Shown: piece after piece, positions 43,687-53,125 of the stretch
Position numbering within the stretch: the first letter of the stretch is position 1
How the letters are laid out: the number at the start of each line of letters is the position of its first letter
Assembly: GCA_002293145.1 (NCBI GenBank)
Contig: DBCO01000040.1
Coordinates: 7,315-71,314, forward strand
Origin: Akkermansiaceae bacterium UBA956
GTDB lineage: Bacteria; Verrucomicrobiota; Verrucomicrobiia; Verrucomicrobiales; Akkermansiaceae
Length of the DNA stretch: 64,000 bases
Direction of reading: 5' to 3'
The notes under the pieces: model-generated
What the model saw: only the letters and a program-made list of their open reading frames with translations
Database searches by the model: none
What the model was told of the DNA's origin: nothing
Translations under genes and position numbers: made by a program

Positions 43687-46122
43687 TTACTTTCTCCGTC
43701 CGCGTCTATCGCTTTTCGTTTCATCGCGTTGCCTCTGGGGCGCGCTGGTTTTAGGTGGAGCGCCGTTGCTAGCAGCCTTCGTTGGCGATTTCCTATTGTC
43801 TGATTTTTGTGGAGTTTTGGCAGAAAACTTGGTGTTTTTTTGACCTTTTGCTGCTGTCGAACTGGATGATTTTTTCTTGCCGCTTGATGCGTTATTTCCT
43901 TCTCTGCGGGATGTTCTATTACTCTCACCAGCGATGGTGAAATCGACAAATTTGCGGGCGAAGTCGACCTTTCCGACGTGTAGGGCAACGGCTTGGCCGG
44001 AGCGAAATTCCCCACCATCACGCGAGGTGTAGCGCAGTCGAGTGGAATCAAAATACCAATCACCAGTAGGCAAGTCCTCGCGCTTGACCACGCCTTTCAT
44101 GCCAATCGCGATGGCCTCGACGAAGAGTCCCATCGATCGCACCTCGGTGATCATACCTTCGAAGGTTGGCGGATCTTTCATGTCGCCGGCTTTGGCGAGC
44201 CACTCCATGAGTTTAAGTTGCTTGGTCTCACTTTCTGCTCCTGCGGACGTGCGTTCGGTAGTGGAAATGTGGCGCGAAATTTCGGTTAGCTCTGCTTGTG
44301 ATGCTGTGCGGTCACAGGGCTTCGGTGCATTGCGTAGCAATGATTGCAAGGCGCGATGAACGACAAGGTCGGCGTAGCGACGGATCGGGCTGGTGAAGTG
44401 GCAGTAGTCCTTTTTTGCCAGCCCGTAGTGGCCCAATGGATCGACATCATACGCGGCACGCTTGAGACTTTTCAGTAGGCCCAGTTTGATCACGTGCTCA
44501 TCTGCATTGCCCTTGGCTGAATCTAACAACTGCTGGACATGCACACGATTGCTCAGATCACCGACTTGATAGCCGAAGCTGCGAGCGACCTCGGCATAGG
44601 AATTGAGTTTCTCGAAGTCAGGGTCCTCGTGAACCCGATAGATCATGGGTTTCTGCTTGCGCTTCAGTGCTGAGGCTACTGCATCGTTGGCGGCGAGCAT
44701 GCACTCCTCGATGAGTTGGTGGCTACTGGTATGGATGACTTCGCGGACTTCACAGGCTTGTCCTTTGTCGTCAAGGATCACGCGAAATTCCGGAAACTCT
44801 AGATCGAGCGAACCATTCTTAAAGCGAAGGGTGCGCATGCGCGTAGCCATGTTCCAGGCCTCGCGGACCATGGCAGTAGCCTCGGCGTCGCCGCTGTTAT
44901 CGCCATCAAGCATGGCCTGTGCTTCTTCATACGAAAGCTTAGCACGACTATGGATCACGGCATCAACAAACTCCGTCTTGGCGATGTGGCCGTTGTGATC
45001 AATCTCTAACAGTGCGCATTTTGTGAGCCGATCGACATCGGGCTTCAGCGAGCAAATGCCGTTACTCAGCTCTGGTGGGAGCATGGGCAGAACGCGATCA
45101 ACAAGGTAGGTGGAGTTGCCGCGCTCGCGAGCTTCCTTGTCCATGGCGGTGCCAGGTTTGACATAGTAAGAGACATCGGCAATGTGCACCGCGAGCTTCC
45201 AACCAGTTGAAACTTTCTCCACCCAGATGGCATCATCGTGGTCCTTGGCATCTGCGGGGTCGATGGTCATCACCAATCGATCACGCCAATCCTCACGGCG
45301 GTTGATTTCCTCCGCAGGAATGCTTTCATTCGTGGCATGGGCTTCTTTCATCACGACATTCGAAAAACTCGTGCGTAGGCCATTGCGGTGAATCACGGAA
45401 AGAATATCCACCCCAGGGTCACCCGGCCAGCCTAAAACCTCGACGACTCGGCCCTTCGGCGTTTGTTGCGGTTTGTCCCAGCGATCCAGTTCTAGCACCA
45501 CCAGTTGTCCATTTTGTGCGGTGCTATCGACGCTGAGATCGACATTGCCCTTTAGAGCAACATCATCGACCTCGACCCAAGTGAACTTTGCCTTTTTGCG
45601 CAAAATTCCGATCACCTTGCCACTGCGCCGCGATACCACTTGCACCACCTTGACTTTGGGCGCTGTTTCCTCGGGTGGCAGTTCCTGAACCTTGCCTTGG
45701 CTACGCAAAAATTTCGGTGCCGAGAGAACGGACACTAACACCTTGTCGCCATCGAGTGCGGTGCCGCAATCGCGTTGCTCGGCGCGGAAGCGATCAAATT
45801 GCGTAAAATCCCAGCCAACGTTATCGGGGGCCTCAATGTCGGCATAGACCCACGCAAAGCCACGTGGTGCAAAACGGATCGTACCGACGAGCTGCTTAGG
45901 CGTTGTTCCCGCTTTGGCTTTGCCTTGGACTTTGGTGATAGCGTAGCGTGATTGAGCCCCCCACGAGACCTTTCCAGTTTCGGTCAGTAGACGCAGAATA
46001 TTGCGCAGTTCGACACGATCTTTGGAGCCAATACCCATCGCACGTGCGAGTTGGGATTGATCCATCGGGCTGTAGTCTGGTGCGCTCATGAAGCACAGCA
46101 CAGATTGTTCGTTTACTTTCAT
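43687..46122 (-). CDS. rnr: Ribonuclease R
   Basis: 811 residues. N-terminal winged helix (MDQSQLARAMGIGSKDRVELRNILRLL), cold-shock domains (VGTIRFAPRGFAWVYAD, KVIGILRKKAKFTWVEV), then the RNB catalytic domain from about 275. The catalytic Asp cluster is in TIDPADAKDHDDAIWVEKV and HIADVSYYVKPGTAMDKEA; RVLPMLPPELSNGICSLKP and KDYCHFTSPIRRYADLVVHR are also typical. An S1 domain (GMITEVRSMGLFVEAI) precedes a Ser/Lys/Arg-rich tail of about 80 residues (SGKKKSSSSTAAKGQ). A 3'-5' exoribonuclease that handles structured RNA and takes part in rRNA quality control. Confidence 0.96.
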   Translation of the reverse strand: MKVNEQSVLCFMSAPDYSPMDQSQLARAMGIGSKDRVELRNILRLLTETGKVSWGAQSRYAITKVQGKAKAGTTPKQLVGTIRFAPRGFAWVYADIEAPDNVGWDFTQFDRFRAEQRDCGTALDGDKVLVSVLSAPKFLRSQGKVQELPPEETAPKVKVVQVVSRRSGKVIGILRKKAKFTWVEVDDVALKGNVDLSVDSTAQNGQLVVLELDRWDKPQQTPKGRVVEVLGWPGDPGVDILSVIHRNGLRTSFSNVVMKEAHATNESIPAEEINRREDWRDRLVMTIDPADAKDHDDAIWVEKVSTGWKLAVHIADVSYYVKPGTAMDKEARERGNSTYLVDRVLPMLPPELSNGICSLKPDVDRLTKCALLEIDHNGHIAKTEFVDAVIHSRAKLSYEEAQAMLDGDNSGDAEATAMVREAWNMATRMRTLRFKNGSLDLEFPEFRVILDDKGQACEVREVIHTSSHQLIEECMLAANDAVASALKRKQKPMIYRVHEDPDFEKLNSYAEVARSFGYQVGDLSNRVHVQQLLDSAKGNADEHVIKLGLLKSLKRAAYDVDPLGHYGLAKKDYCHFTSPIRRYADLVVHRALQSLLRNAPKPCDRTASQAELTEISRHISTTERTSAGAESETKQLKLMEWLAKAGDMKDPPTFEGMITEVRSMGLFVEAIAIGMKGVVKREDLPTGDWYFDSTRLRYTSRDGGEFRSGQAVALHVGKVDFARKFVDFTIAGESNRTSRREGNNASSGKKKSSSSTAAKGQKNTKFSAKTPQKSDNRKSPTKAASNGAPPKTSAPQRQRDETKSDRRGRRK

Positions 46123-46181
46123 GGTAATACTATGCGTGATTTTTCCCTATGGGGCAATGTTTTTCCGTGTAAGACGAAATT

Positions 46182-46919
46182 CTAACAATGGTGACGCCGC
46201 AAAGGGAACACCTCAACGTTTACGGACTCGGCACTGAATACAGACTCGATGGGGAATTCCAATCCATCCCACAAAGCGGGCAGGGAAGAGAGCACTTCAC
46301 AGCGGGCCTCGCGAAAGCGATAGGGGCTGTGATGCACATCACCCGTAAAAATGTTACCCGCTTTGTTAGCAGAAAAAAGCCGATAGCGCTCTAGCAGAAA
46401 ATACTCCAGTGTGCCCGCCGTTGCTTCTTTTCCTTCGCTGCATGGTTCATATCGATAGTGCGCAGTTTCATCACAACCATCGCGACGGCATCTGTAGTCG
46501 ATCATTCCGTCTAGGCGTGTTGCGTGCATCTGCGCGTGCTCGTAAGGTAGGTGAAAAATGTTTTGTGCGATCTTTACAGCCAGAGTTTGATTGCAATCTA
46601 ACGAAAAAAACCAGACGCCGGGGTTGCCTGCATCGTCATGGATATAGGTGCGCACATTGAGTTCGAGAAACCACGATAGTCTAGGCACGGCAGGCAGGTA
46701 GCAGGGCCGTATACGATTCATGAAAAACGGCACGATGCCGACCCATGCTTCGTTTTCAAAAGTATCGATCCACAAGCCCGCTGGTAGTCGTTTTTGTAGT
46801 GCCTCGGCGTCCATACGGCCGTGAAGAAAAAGCAAATCAGCCCACTGCTGCTTCATCACAGCGGGTCCAGAAGGCCGCTGTTGCATGCGCTGTCGATACG
46901 CTAGAGTGGGTGTGATCAT
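46182..46919 (-). CDS. DUF2071 (YqjF-like) family protein
   Basis: 245 residues from the ATG at 46919 (MITPTLAYRQRMQQRPSGP); a 25-residue longer start at 46994 is possible. Family features include WADLLFLHGRMDAEALQKRLPAGLWIDTFENEAWVGIVPFFM, described here by its start (about residue 26) and length; also VPRLSWFLELNVRTYIHDDAGNPGVWFFSLDCNQ, FHLPYEHAQM and FLLERYRLFS. DUF2071 proteins are cytosolic acetoacetate-decarboxylase-like folds without an established activity. It lies between rnr and the MscS-like gene on the minus strand, with no clear operon. Confidence 0.85.
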   Translation of the reverse strand: MITPTLAYRQRMQQRPSGPAVMKQQWADLLFLHGRMDAEALQKRLPAGLWIDTFENEAWVGIVPFFMNRIRPCYLPAVPRLSWFLELNVRTYIHDDAGNPGVWFFSLDCNQTLAVKIAQNIFHLPYEHAQMHATRLDGMIDYRCRRDGCDETAHYRYEPCSEGKEATAGTLEYFLLERYRLFSANKAGNIFTGDVHHSPYRFREARCEVLSSLPALWDGLEFPIESVFSAESVNVEVFPLRRHHC

Positions 46920-47041
46920 TTTCTGAGCATCCACTCGCATCACAGTGACGTCAAGGTGCATTTGGCATGAAATGATCCGCGTGCGTTCCTGCATGCCTGC
47001 GTTGACGTAGCGGACATTTGCCCTTACACTGTCGGCATCTC

Positions 47042-48730
47042 ATGATCCGTTTTCCATCTTGGCTTTTGCTTTTTTTCTGGTTCTCGCCCTTGTTAGCGCA
47101 AGGACCTGATGCTCCGTCGCCACCTGCTGAGCTGTCCAAAGTCGAGGCGCTAGAGGCTCTCACCCTTGCTCTCAATACCGAGGTGAAAGATCGCACTACG
47201 CAGCGAGACTCGCTTAAGAAAGCAGTCACCGATGAGCAAAAGGCTGAGATTAGTGCCGAGATTGATCGCACTAGCGCTCGCATCAAGGAGTTCAAAAAAA
47301 ATCTCACCACCACGGCAACGGGCATTGTATCCACTGATGCCGATGCTGCCGCAGAAGCTGCTCTTTCCTTAAACGAAGAGTTGAAAAACATCTTCCACCC
47401 GTTGATTCGTGAGTTGAGGGAGGCTACAGCTCAGCCGCGTGAGATCGAAAATCTCGCCATTGAATACGCGCGCTGGAAGGCCAAGGAGCAGCTTGCTAAT
47501 CAAGCAGTCCTCAATGTCGAGCAATTGCTCTCAGAAAAACCCAGCGCGGCACTTTTGGAGGAATTGCAGTCGATCAAAAAAAGTTGGGAGAAGAAACGCC
47601 AAGAGGCGCAAGGGTTCGCTGCCAACACGAGTTTTCAGTTAGAAGAGCGCAAGCGCAATGCTCCCTCGGTGGTGAAATTAATCACCAGCTTGCTCTCGAA
47701 TTTCTGGAAAAATCGCGGGCTGAGTTTGTTGCTCGCTTTGATCGCGTTGATCGTTGTATGGTATTGCAGTCTGACGATTTATCTGCGCTTGCGGGTTTAT
47801 AGCCCGGTGCATCGTAAGCAAAATGATTCATTCGGCACGCGTTTGCTAGACATCCTCGCGAAGTTTGCTGCATTTTTTGCTGGGATCTTTGCCGCCGTCA
47901 TCGTGCTGTATGTGCGCAATGACTGGCTTTTGCTTACCGCGACGCTGATCTTATTGTTCGGGCTCATCTGGGCCTCACGCACAGCTCTGCCACCATACTT
48001 TGAACAAATTCGCCTTATTCTCAATCTTGGCACCGTACGCCAAGGAGAACGTGTGATCATTAATGGCTTACCCTGGCGTGTCGATGCGCTCAACTTTTTC
48101 TGTGTTCTCACCAATCCAGATCTCACAGCCGGCGTTCTGCGTTTGCCCGCCAAGGCGATGCTCGCCTACCACTCTCGCCCTACCATGCCCAAAGAGCCAT
48201 GGTTTCCCTCGCGCGAAAATGATTGGGTGAAGCTCGACGATGGCGTATTTGGAAAAATCATTCAGCAAACGCCCGATCAAGTGGTCATTGTCAAACTCGG
48301 TGGCTCCTACAAAACCTACGTCACCAGCGCCTATCTCGCAAAAAACCCCGAAAACATCACTCCGCAGTATCGCGTTATTACAGTTTTTGGCCTCGACTAC
48401 CAATACCAAAAACTCGCGACTACGACGGTTCCCTCGATCATCCGCGATACCATCTACAAGTTACTCGTAGAGCGTTACGATAAAGAAAATATCAATTCGG
48501 TAAACGTTGAGTTCGACTCGGCATCCGCATCTTCGTTAGACTTCCAGATTTCTGCCGATGTCGATGGCTCACTCGCCTCGCAACACGATGTGATCAAACG
48601 CCTGTTGCAACGCGGTGCCGTGGATGCCGCGAACGAAAATGAATGGGTGATTCCTTTCCCGCAGCTTACATTGCATAAAATCGATGAATCAAATACGGCG
48701 CCAGCACGTCCAATTTCGCAACAACTATGA
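47042..48730 (+). CDS. Coiled-coil membrane protein with MscS-like core
   Basis: 562 residues from the ATG at 47042, giving signal peptide MIRFPSWLLLFFWFSPLLA. A long periplasmic helical/coiled-coil region (about 30-220, TQRDSLKKAVTDEQKAEISAEIDR, ENLAIEYARWKAKEQLANQ) is followed by three or four membrane segments (LSLLLALIALIVVWYCSLTI, FAAFFAGIFAAVIVLYV, LLLTATLILLFGLIWA). Then comes a cytoplasmic beta-rich domain with INLGTVRQGERVIINGLPW-like signature (about 345) and DWVKLDDGVFGKIIQQTPDQVVIVKLGGSYKTY, resembling the MscS beta domain. It is probably a mechanosensitive-channel-like protein, but the pore helix signature is not typical, so gating activity is uncertain. The stop overlaps the next gene's start. 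Confidence 0.75.
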   Translation: MIRFPSWLLLFFWFSPLLAQGPDAPSPPAELSKVEALEALTLALNTEVKDRTTQRDSLKKAVTDEQKAEISAEIDRTSARIKEFKKNLTTTATGIVSTDADAAAEAALSLNEELKNIFHPLIRELREATAQPREIENLAIEYARWKAKEQLANQAVLNVEQLLSEKPSAALLEELQSIKKSWEKKRQEAQGFAANTSFQLEERKRNAPSVVKLITSLLSNFWKNRGLSLLLALIALIVVWYCSLTIYLRLRVYSPVHRKQNDSFGTRLLDILAKFAAFFAGIFAAVIVLYVRNDWLLLTATLILLFGLIWASRTALPPYFEQIRLILNLGTVRQGERVIINGLPWRVDALNFFCVLTNPDLTAGVLRLPAKAMLAYHSRPTMPKEPWFPSRENDWVKLDDGVFGKIIQQTPDQVVIVKLGGSYKTYVTSAYLAKNPENITPQYRVITVFGLDYQYQKLATTTVPSIIRDTIYKLLVERYDKENINSVNVEFDSASASSLDFQISADVDGSLASQHDVIKRLLQRGAVDAANENEWVIPFPQLTLHKIDESNTAPARPISQQL

Positions 48731-49476
48731 TGAAACACATTGTTCTCACATTCACCTCGATATTACTAAACGCCGTTGCAGCCGAACCGCTGCGTGCGAT
48801 TGTCATTGAAACTCCCGCGCCGCGCTTTGTGACGACTACACTGGGTGGGATTGCGATGCAGTGTGTTAGTTTTGACTCGCGCACACACTTCATGCGCGTG
48901 CTCGATCAAGCTAACGGTCCGGGCACGCAATGGGCTGATGCGCAAGCTGCTGCTGTATCAGTGAACGGCCTCGCTGCGATCAATGCTGGATTTTTCACAC
49001 CACAAGGAAAACCGTTAGGCGTGGTGATCGCGAATGGAAAAAAAGCAGGCGGTAACAATCATTCCTCATTGGGCGCTGGAGTCTGGTATGAAGCGCAGGG
49101 TAAAACGGCAATCATCCGGCGTGAGCGCTGCAACTTCAACGCGCCTCACTTGATGCAAGCGGGTCCTTATCTCGCGGAAAAATATTCAGCAGTCAAAGGA
49201 TTGGATGCGGTAAAAACCAGTGCTCGCAGTTTCATTGCCTGGGATGGGGGCACGATGTGGATGATGGCGCGTACCGCACCATGCTCGCTCGCGCAATTGG
49301 CCAAAGCCCTTGCTGGTGCCTGTCCCGCAGGATTTCCGATACATACCGCGCTCAATCTTGATGGGGGACGATCCGCCGAAATGTTTGTGTCCGATCAAGT
49401 CGCTGGTGGCGGAATCTTCAACCGTCCGATCTGGAACAATCCCGTACGCAATTTCTTGATCTTGCAAAAACGGTAA
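48727..49476 (+). CDS. Phosphodiester glycosidase family protein (NAGPA-like), secreted
   Basis: 249 residues, start overlapping the stop of the preceding gene (ATGATGA). Signal peptide about 1-19 (MMKHIVLTFTSILLNAVAA). Family features of PF09992 (DUF2233): INAGFFTPQGKPLGVVIANGKKAGG, AGPYLAEKYSAVKG, TSARSFIAWDGG, CSLAQLAKALAGACPAGFPIHTALNLDGGRSAEMF and NPVRNFLILQKR. Members include the animal uncovering enzyme that hydrolyses GlcNAc-1-phosphodiesters, and bacterial proteins acting on cell-wall sugar phosphodiesters. Which linkage is cut here is unknown. Confidence 0.88.
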   Translation: MMKHIVLTFTSILLNAVAAEPLRAIVIETPAPRFVTTTLGGIAMQCVSFDSRTHFMRVLDQANGPGTQWADAQAAAVSVNGLAAINAGFFTPQGKPLGVVIANGKKAGGNNHSSLGAGVWYEAQGKTAIIRRERCNFNAPHLMQAGPYLAEKYSAVKGLDAVKTSARSFIAWDGGTMWMMARTAPCSLAQLAKALAGACPAGFPIHTALNLDGGRSAEMFVSDQVAGGGIFNRPIWNNPVRNFLILQKR

Positions 49477-49839
49477 AAGTTTTAAGTTTTTTTAGCTCGC
49501 CCAGGCATGGATCTAGCATCCTTTACTCACTCGCATGAAGTTTTCATGGAAAAGTTTCGGTCAAGTGTAGCTAAATCATAAAAGTAGTAACAAACGAAAA
49601 AGTTCGAATTTGTTACAAGATTCGAAGATTTTTCAGGATTTCCAAGAATTCAAAATCTATAAAATTTGCGGTATGATTTTGAATTTCAGTTAGCTCCGCT
49701 ACACTCTGGTTTTGCAATCTGTGGTTAAAATCATCTTCGCTTGAAAAGTCCTATGAAATTACCGAACCTTGAGTCTAACAGGAAATTAAAATGTTTCCGT
49801 GTAAAGTCTGACCCGAAGATACGAGCAAGGACATAAGAT
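49477..49839. other. 363-bp AT-rich intergenic region
   Basis: No gene recognised. It contains a stable hairpin at 49587-49616 and lies between the ends of two convergent genes. Confidence 0.5.
49587..49616. terminator. Hairpin between convergent genes, possible bidirectional terminator
   Basis: GTAACAAA + CGAA (49587-49598) pair with TTCG (49603-49606) and TTTGTTAC (49609-49616), leaving an AAAG loop and a 2-nt bulge: a 12-bp stem. It lies 110 bp past the plus-strand gene and 220 bp past the minus-strand one. A T-rich stretch follows on the plus strand at about 49629. Confidence 0.4.
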
Positions 49840-50577
49840 TCATTTTTTCTCCCTGCTGGCTCCTTGGATGCGCACTTTGCGGAAGCGCCCCTTATCGTCG
49901 AATGAGCCAAGTGCGATTAGCCCCCAAGATAAGGATTTATCGCGAGCTGTGAGCGCTGGTGTGGTGTCTTGATCAAACCATACGCCGATGTCGCCGGTTG
50001 CGGCGTTGCGGATGACTTTCACCTGATGCCAGGTGTCTTTTTTCCATGGAGTGCCAGCATTGCGCCAGGTGGTGATCGGACTGCGATCAGCTTTGTTAAC
50101 GATGTGGATTTGGTGATGTGCGGCATCAGCTTTTTCGCCAAGATGCACGTAGTAAAATTGATCAGCGCCATTTCCTCCAAAGGCGATGCAGAGATCATTG
50201 TTGCCTTCGTCGAAGGCATTGAGTTGACATTCGAGGGTTAGTTTGAAACTGCTCCATTCGCGCGTGGCGAACCAAGCAAGATTTGTCGGACTGCGGAATG
50301 GGGGCTTGTAGTCATTTTGTTTGGTGAGCGCTAGGGTGCCACCAAGATCATCACTCCATTGCCAAGCTGTTACGTCGGCGAATTTCCAAGCCAATTTCTC
50401 GGCAAAAAGATTCATCGGGACAGCAGCTGTGCGCGAGCTAGCAACGCAACAAGATGGGGGCTCTATGACGGGAGGTTGAGAAGCTTGCTCGGCTAACGCA
50501 TCAGCGCAAAGAAAGATAGAGCAAAGGTAAGCGCTGACTCGATAGAGAATCTCATTGCGCTGATTTTTTCTAGACAT
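49840..50577 (-). CDS. Secreted DUF1080-like (3-keto-disaccharide hydrolase / LamG-fold) protein
   Basis: 245 residues with an N-terminal export signal (YRVSAYLCSIFLCADALA). A jelly-roll domain of the DUF1080/PF06439 type fills the rest: WKFADVTAWQWSDDLGGTLALTKQ, NLAWFATREWSSFKLTLECQLN, GADQFYYVHLGEKADAAHHQIHIVNK, TWHQVKVIRNAATGDIGVWFDQD and LIALGSFDDKGRFRKVRIQG. DUF1080 proteins are abundant in Verrucomicrobia and Planctomycetes; some hydrolyse 3-keto-disaccharides, others look like binding modules. The catalytic residues cannot be assigned here, so a glycan-binding role is possible. Confidence 0.82.
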   Translation of the reverse strand: MSRKNQRNEILYRVSAYLCSIFLCADALAEQASQPPVIEPPSCCVASSRTAAVPMNLFAEKLAWKFADVTAWQWSDDLGGTLALTKQNDYKPPFRSPTNLAWFATREWSSFKLTLECQLNAFDEGNNDLCIAFGGNGADQFYYVHLGEKADAAHHQIHIVNKADRSPITTWRNAGTPWKKDTWHQVKVIRNAATGDIGVWFDQDTTPALTARDKSLSWGLIALGSFDDKGRFRKVRIQGASREKK

Positions 50578-50612
50578 GGATCTTGTAGGATCTTCTTGAT
50601 CCGCTGCTTTTT

Positions 50613-50633
50613 CTTATAGCTTATAGCTTATAG
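50613..50633. repeat. Short tandem repeat, three copies of CTTATAG
   Basis: Three perfect head-to-tail copies of a 7-bp unit in the gap between the DUF1080 gene and the 665-residue secreted protein gene. A likely slippage product; no function is suggested. Confidence 0.7.
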
Positions 50634-50656
50634 CTGACAGTCTTATCTTTTATCCA

Positions 50657-52654
50657 TCATGGATTCAAGCCTTGATCCTCGGTGGTAATGGTAGCTTTGG
50701 GCATCGACTCATCAGGTAGAATTTCATTTAGTAAGCGATCGACGCCACTCTTGGCGAGCTCGCTTTGAGGGTAGATGTTTTGTGCCTTCAGATACCAAGC
50801 CATGGCTGAACCGGTTTGCTTGGGAGTGCGTTTTTCAAATTGCTGTGCACGATCGAGGGCTTTGGTAAAGTCGGCAACCTTTGGCGCGAGGAGCTCGATC
50901 TCACGACCAAGCTTTGGATCATCGGGGAATTTCTCACGAACTTGAGCCAATTGCTCATAAGCGGCATAGTCTTGTCCCATTTTTGAAAACTCGTTCGCCT
51001 TGCCAATGGAGGCTTCGATACTGGTAAGGTTGGTGATGATTGTCTTGAATGCTTCTAGGCGTTGCACATCGTTTTGAATTGCGGGGGCGATGCGATACTG
51101 ATCAGTAAAGATCTGACGATAGTTATTCTCAGAGAGAAGACGATCAAAGTCATTTTTTGCAGTCACCAGAGTACTGCCGGCCTCTACGAGTTGATCGAAC
51201 TCGGTGAGCTTTGGATTTTGCGGCCACACTTCCATGGCTTTCTTGATTTCCTCTCGAGCTTTGTCGATCTCATTCGCGGCGACGTGCGTCTTGGCGGTCA
51301 TGATGTGCATGTTCGAGACGCGGGTGTAGGTTGCGATTGCGGCATCGGCTTTGTTACCATTGAAATCGCTAGCCATGGTTTTCATGTTGGCAGTGATTTT
51401 TTCGGCAGTGGTGTAATCCTTGACGTCGATTGCGGCGAGAAGCTTATAGGACTCACGCACGAATTCTAATACCTTGCGCTTGCGATCGCGCGGTAGCGTA
51501 CGGATGCCAGGCATAAACTCGCCGACAGCATAGGCCTCGGCTAAGCGCTTGGCGGCGGACTCAAGTTCTCCTTTATCCGCTAGGAAATTGAAGGCCTCCA
51601 CACCTTTATCGCAGTCGCGAATGAATTCGGAGGAGAAAGAATCAAGACTCGCTACGGTCGGGCTGAAACCGACGGATTCGTTGAATAGCTTGGAAGTATC
51701 TGAGTTTTTGTCGAGGTACAACTTGCTTTCGCCATCGGTCCAGATTTGATTGTAAAAGCGCGATGCCATGAGCACGTGCTGGAAGCGGCGTTGCATGAAA
51801 AACTGCATCATCAGAGCTTGATACTGAATTTTCGCTTGGACGATCTGCACTTCGCCCTTGAGTTCGTTTTTCTTTTTCATCGCCTCAATTTCTAGGATGC
51901 GGCGTTGCATGTCGGCATAAGCAAGTGATTGCACGCCGCGCCCGGGATCTGTAGCTGCTCCTGAACGTGTGCCAGGACCACCTTGTTGCTGTCCGTTCTG
52001 ACCGCCGCCGCCTTGTTGTGCTTGTCCACCCGGTTGGTTTTGACGGCCAGCACCGCCACCAGTTGTTTCGCCAGTTTGATTCAGAGTAGGGTCTTTTTCA
52101 TTCGCCGCTTTCCAATCAGCATCACGAATGACACGCTGTTTTTCGTCCTCCAAGGATGCCATCAGTCGTTTGGCGCCTTCGACGTTTTTCTTAGATACCA
52201 TAGCGACATAGACCGCTTGGGAGAGGGAATCGCAAAGCTTGGCATCACCTGGATACTGCGAGGCTTTTGGCAAGAGCTTGAAGGCCTCGTAAAGCTGCGG
52301 CCCATTGGGGTTATGTGGAGATACCAAGGCGAGAATTTCATCAATGGTCTCGCGGTATTCCACAGCGGCAGCGGAGTCGTCCTCGGGCTCATTGAGGTAG
52401 CGCTCGAAGCGAGCAGCAAATAGCCGGTTGTCTGCTATGGCAAAATTTCTCCCATTAAATGTTACGGTCTCCGCGGATGGATCGATGAATGGCACCTCAT
52501 TGCCTACCAGCGGTGCTGCTTTTTCCTGAGGCGCTCGGTTGATGGTGGTATCATTGCTCTGCGGTGCTTGGTTTCCACCTGCCGTGGGTGGGGGCGTGTA
52601 AACTTGAGCCAAGCAAGGCAAGCAAAGGGCGCAGAGAAGAAGGGATTTTTTCAT
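50657..52654 (-). CDS. Secreted helical-repeat (TPR-like) protein, unknown function
   Basis: 665 residues with signal peptide MKKSLLLCALCLPCLAQVY. Residues about 60-185 and 250-640 are helix-rich and TPR-like (YTRVSNMHIMTAKTHVAANEIDKAREEIKKAMEVWPQNPKL is the clearest unit, about 465-505; also WYLKAQNIYPQSELAKSGV). Between them is a low-complexity Gly/Gln linker (about 200-245, QAQQGGGGQNGQQQGG). No known family was recognised. It is the last of three closely spaced genes after the ABCG-type exporter and the small membrane protein (31- and 47-bp gaps). It is probably a periplasmic component of the TolQ/ExbD/ABC cluster. Confidence 0.75.
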   Translation of the reverse strand: MKKSLLLCALCLPCLAQVYTPPPTAGGNQAPQSNDTTINRAPQEKAAPLVGNEVPFIDPSAETVTFNGRNFAIADNRLFAARFERYLNEPEDDSAAAVEYRETIDEILALVSPHNPNGPQLYEAFKLLPKASQYPGDAKLCDSLSQAVYVAMVSKKNVEGAKRLMASLEDEKQRVIRDADWKAANEKDPTLNQTGETTGGGAGRQNQPGGQAQQGGGGQNGQQQGGPGTRSGAATDPGRGVQSLAYADMQRRILEIEAMKKKNELKGEVQIVQAKIQYQALMMQFFMQRRFQHVLMASRFYNQIWTDGESKLYLDKNSDTSKLFNESVGFSPTVASLDSFSSEFIRDCDKGVEAFNFLADKGELESAAKRLAEAYAVGEFMPGIRTLPRDRKRKVLEFVRESYKLLAAIDVKDYTTAEKITANMKTMASDFNGNKADAAIATYTRVSNMHIMTAKTHVAANEIDKAREEIKKAMEVWPQNPKLTEFDQLVEAGSTLVTAKNDFDRLLSENNYRQIFTDQYRIAPAIQNDVQRLEAFKTIITNLTSIEASIGKANEFSKMGQDYAAYEQLAQVREKFPDDPKLGREIELLAPKVADFTKALDRAQQFEKRTPKQTGSAMAWYLKAQNIYPQSELAKSGVDRLLNEILPDESMPKATITTEDQGLNP

Positions 52655-52685
52655 AAGATCGTGGACGTATGAGAGTTAGGAAAAG

Positions 52686-53078
52686 TTATTGGCGGGCGAT
52701 TTCGGTTGCCACAGGCACGCCGCCTTCGCGGAATTTGACTTTGAGAGTGAGTTTTTGCAGTCGTTCAATGTTGACGCCATCGAATGTAGCAGGGATTTCA
52801 ATGCCGATCAAATCTTTGCTATCGTCAACGAGTAACGAGACAAGCTGGCCATCGTCGCGCGGCCAGCGTTGATCGACAGTTCCTGAGACGACGTATTCAT
52901 TGCCGCGCAGAGAATTTCCATTATCGAGAAATTCTTGCATCGAGAGCGGCGTGCCGCCTTTGATCTTATCGGACTTTCCGCCGAGAAAGATTTTTGCGCC
53001 GACGAGGGCGATGATGACGAAGGCCGCGATGCCGATGATCGCGGTTATATTGGGTCCTGAGCTAGCGCGTCTTGCCAT
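52686..53078 (-). CDS. Small single-pass membrane protein, unknown function
   Basis: 130 residues. One N-terminal transmembrane segment (about 10-33, NITAIIGIAAFVIIALVGAKIFL) after a basic start (MARRASSG), then a beta-rich extracytoplasmic domain (GNEYVVSGTVDQRWPRDDGQLVSLLVDD, IEIPATFDGVNIERLQKLTLKV) reminiscent of OB-like small domains. I do not recognise the family. It lies between the ABCG-type exporter (47-bp gap) and the secreted TPR-like protein (31-bp gap) and is very likely co-transcribed with both. Confidence 0.75.
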   Translation of the reverse strand: MARRASSGPNITAIIGIAAFVIIALVGAKIFLGGKSDKIKGGTPLSMQEFLDNGNSLRGNEYVVSGTVDQRWPRDDGQLVSLLVDDSKDLIGIEIPATFDGVNIERLQKLTLKVKFREGGVPVATEIARQ

Positions 53079-53125
53079 AAAATGTTTCTATCAGTAGAAT
53101 GTTGGCTTGTGGAGAAAAAAATCAA

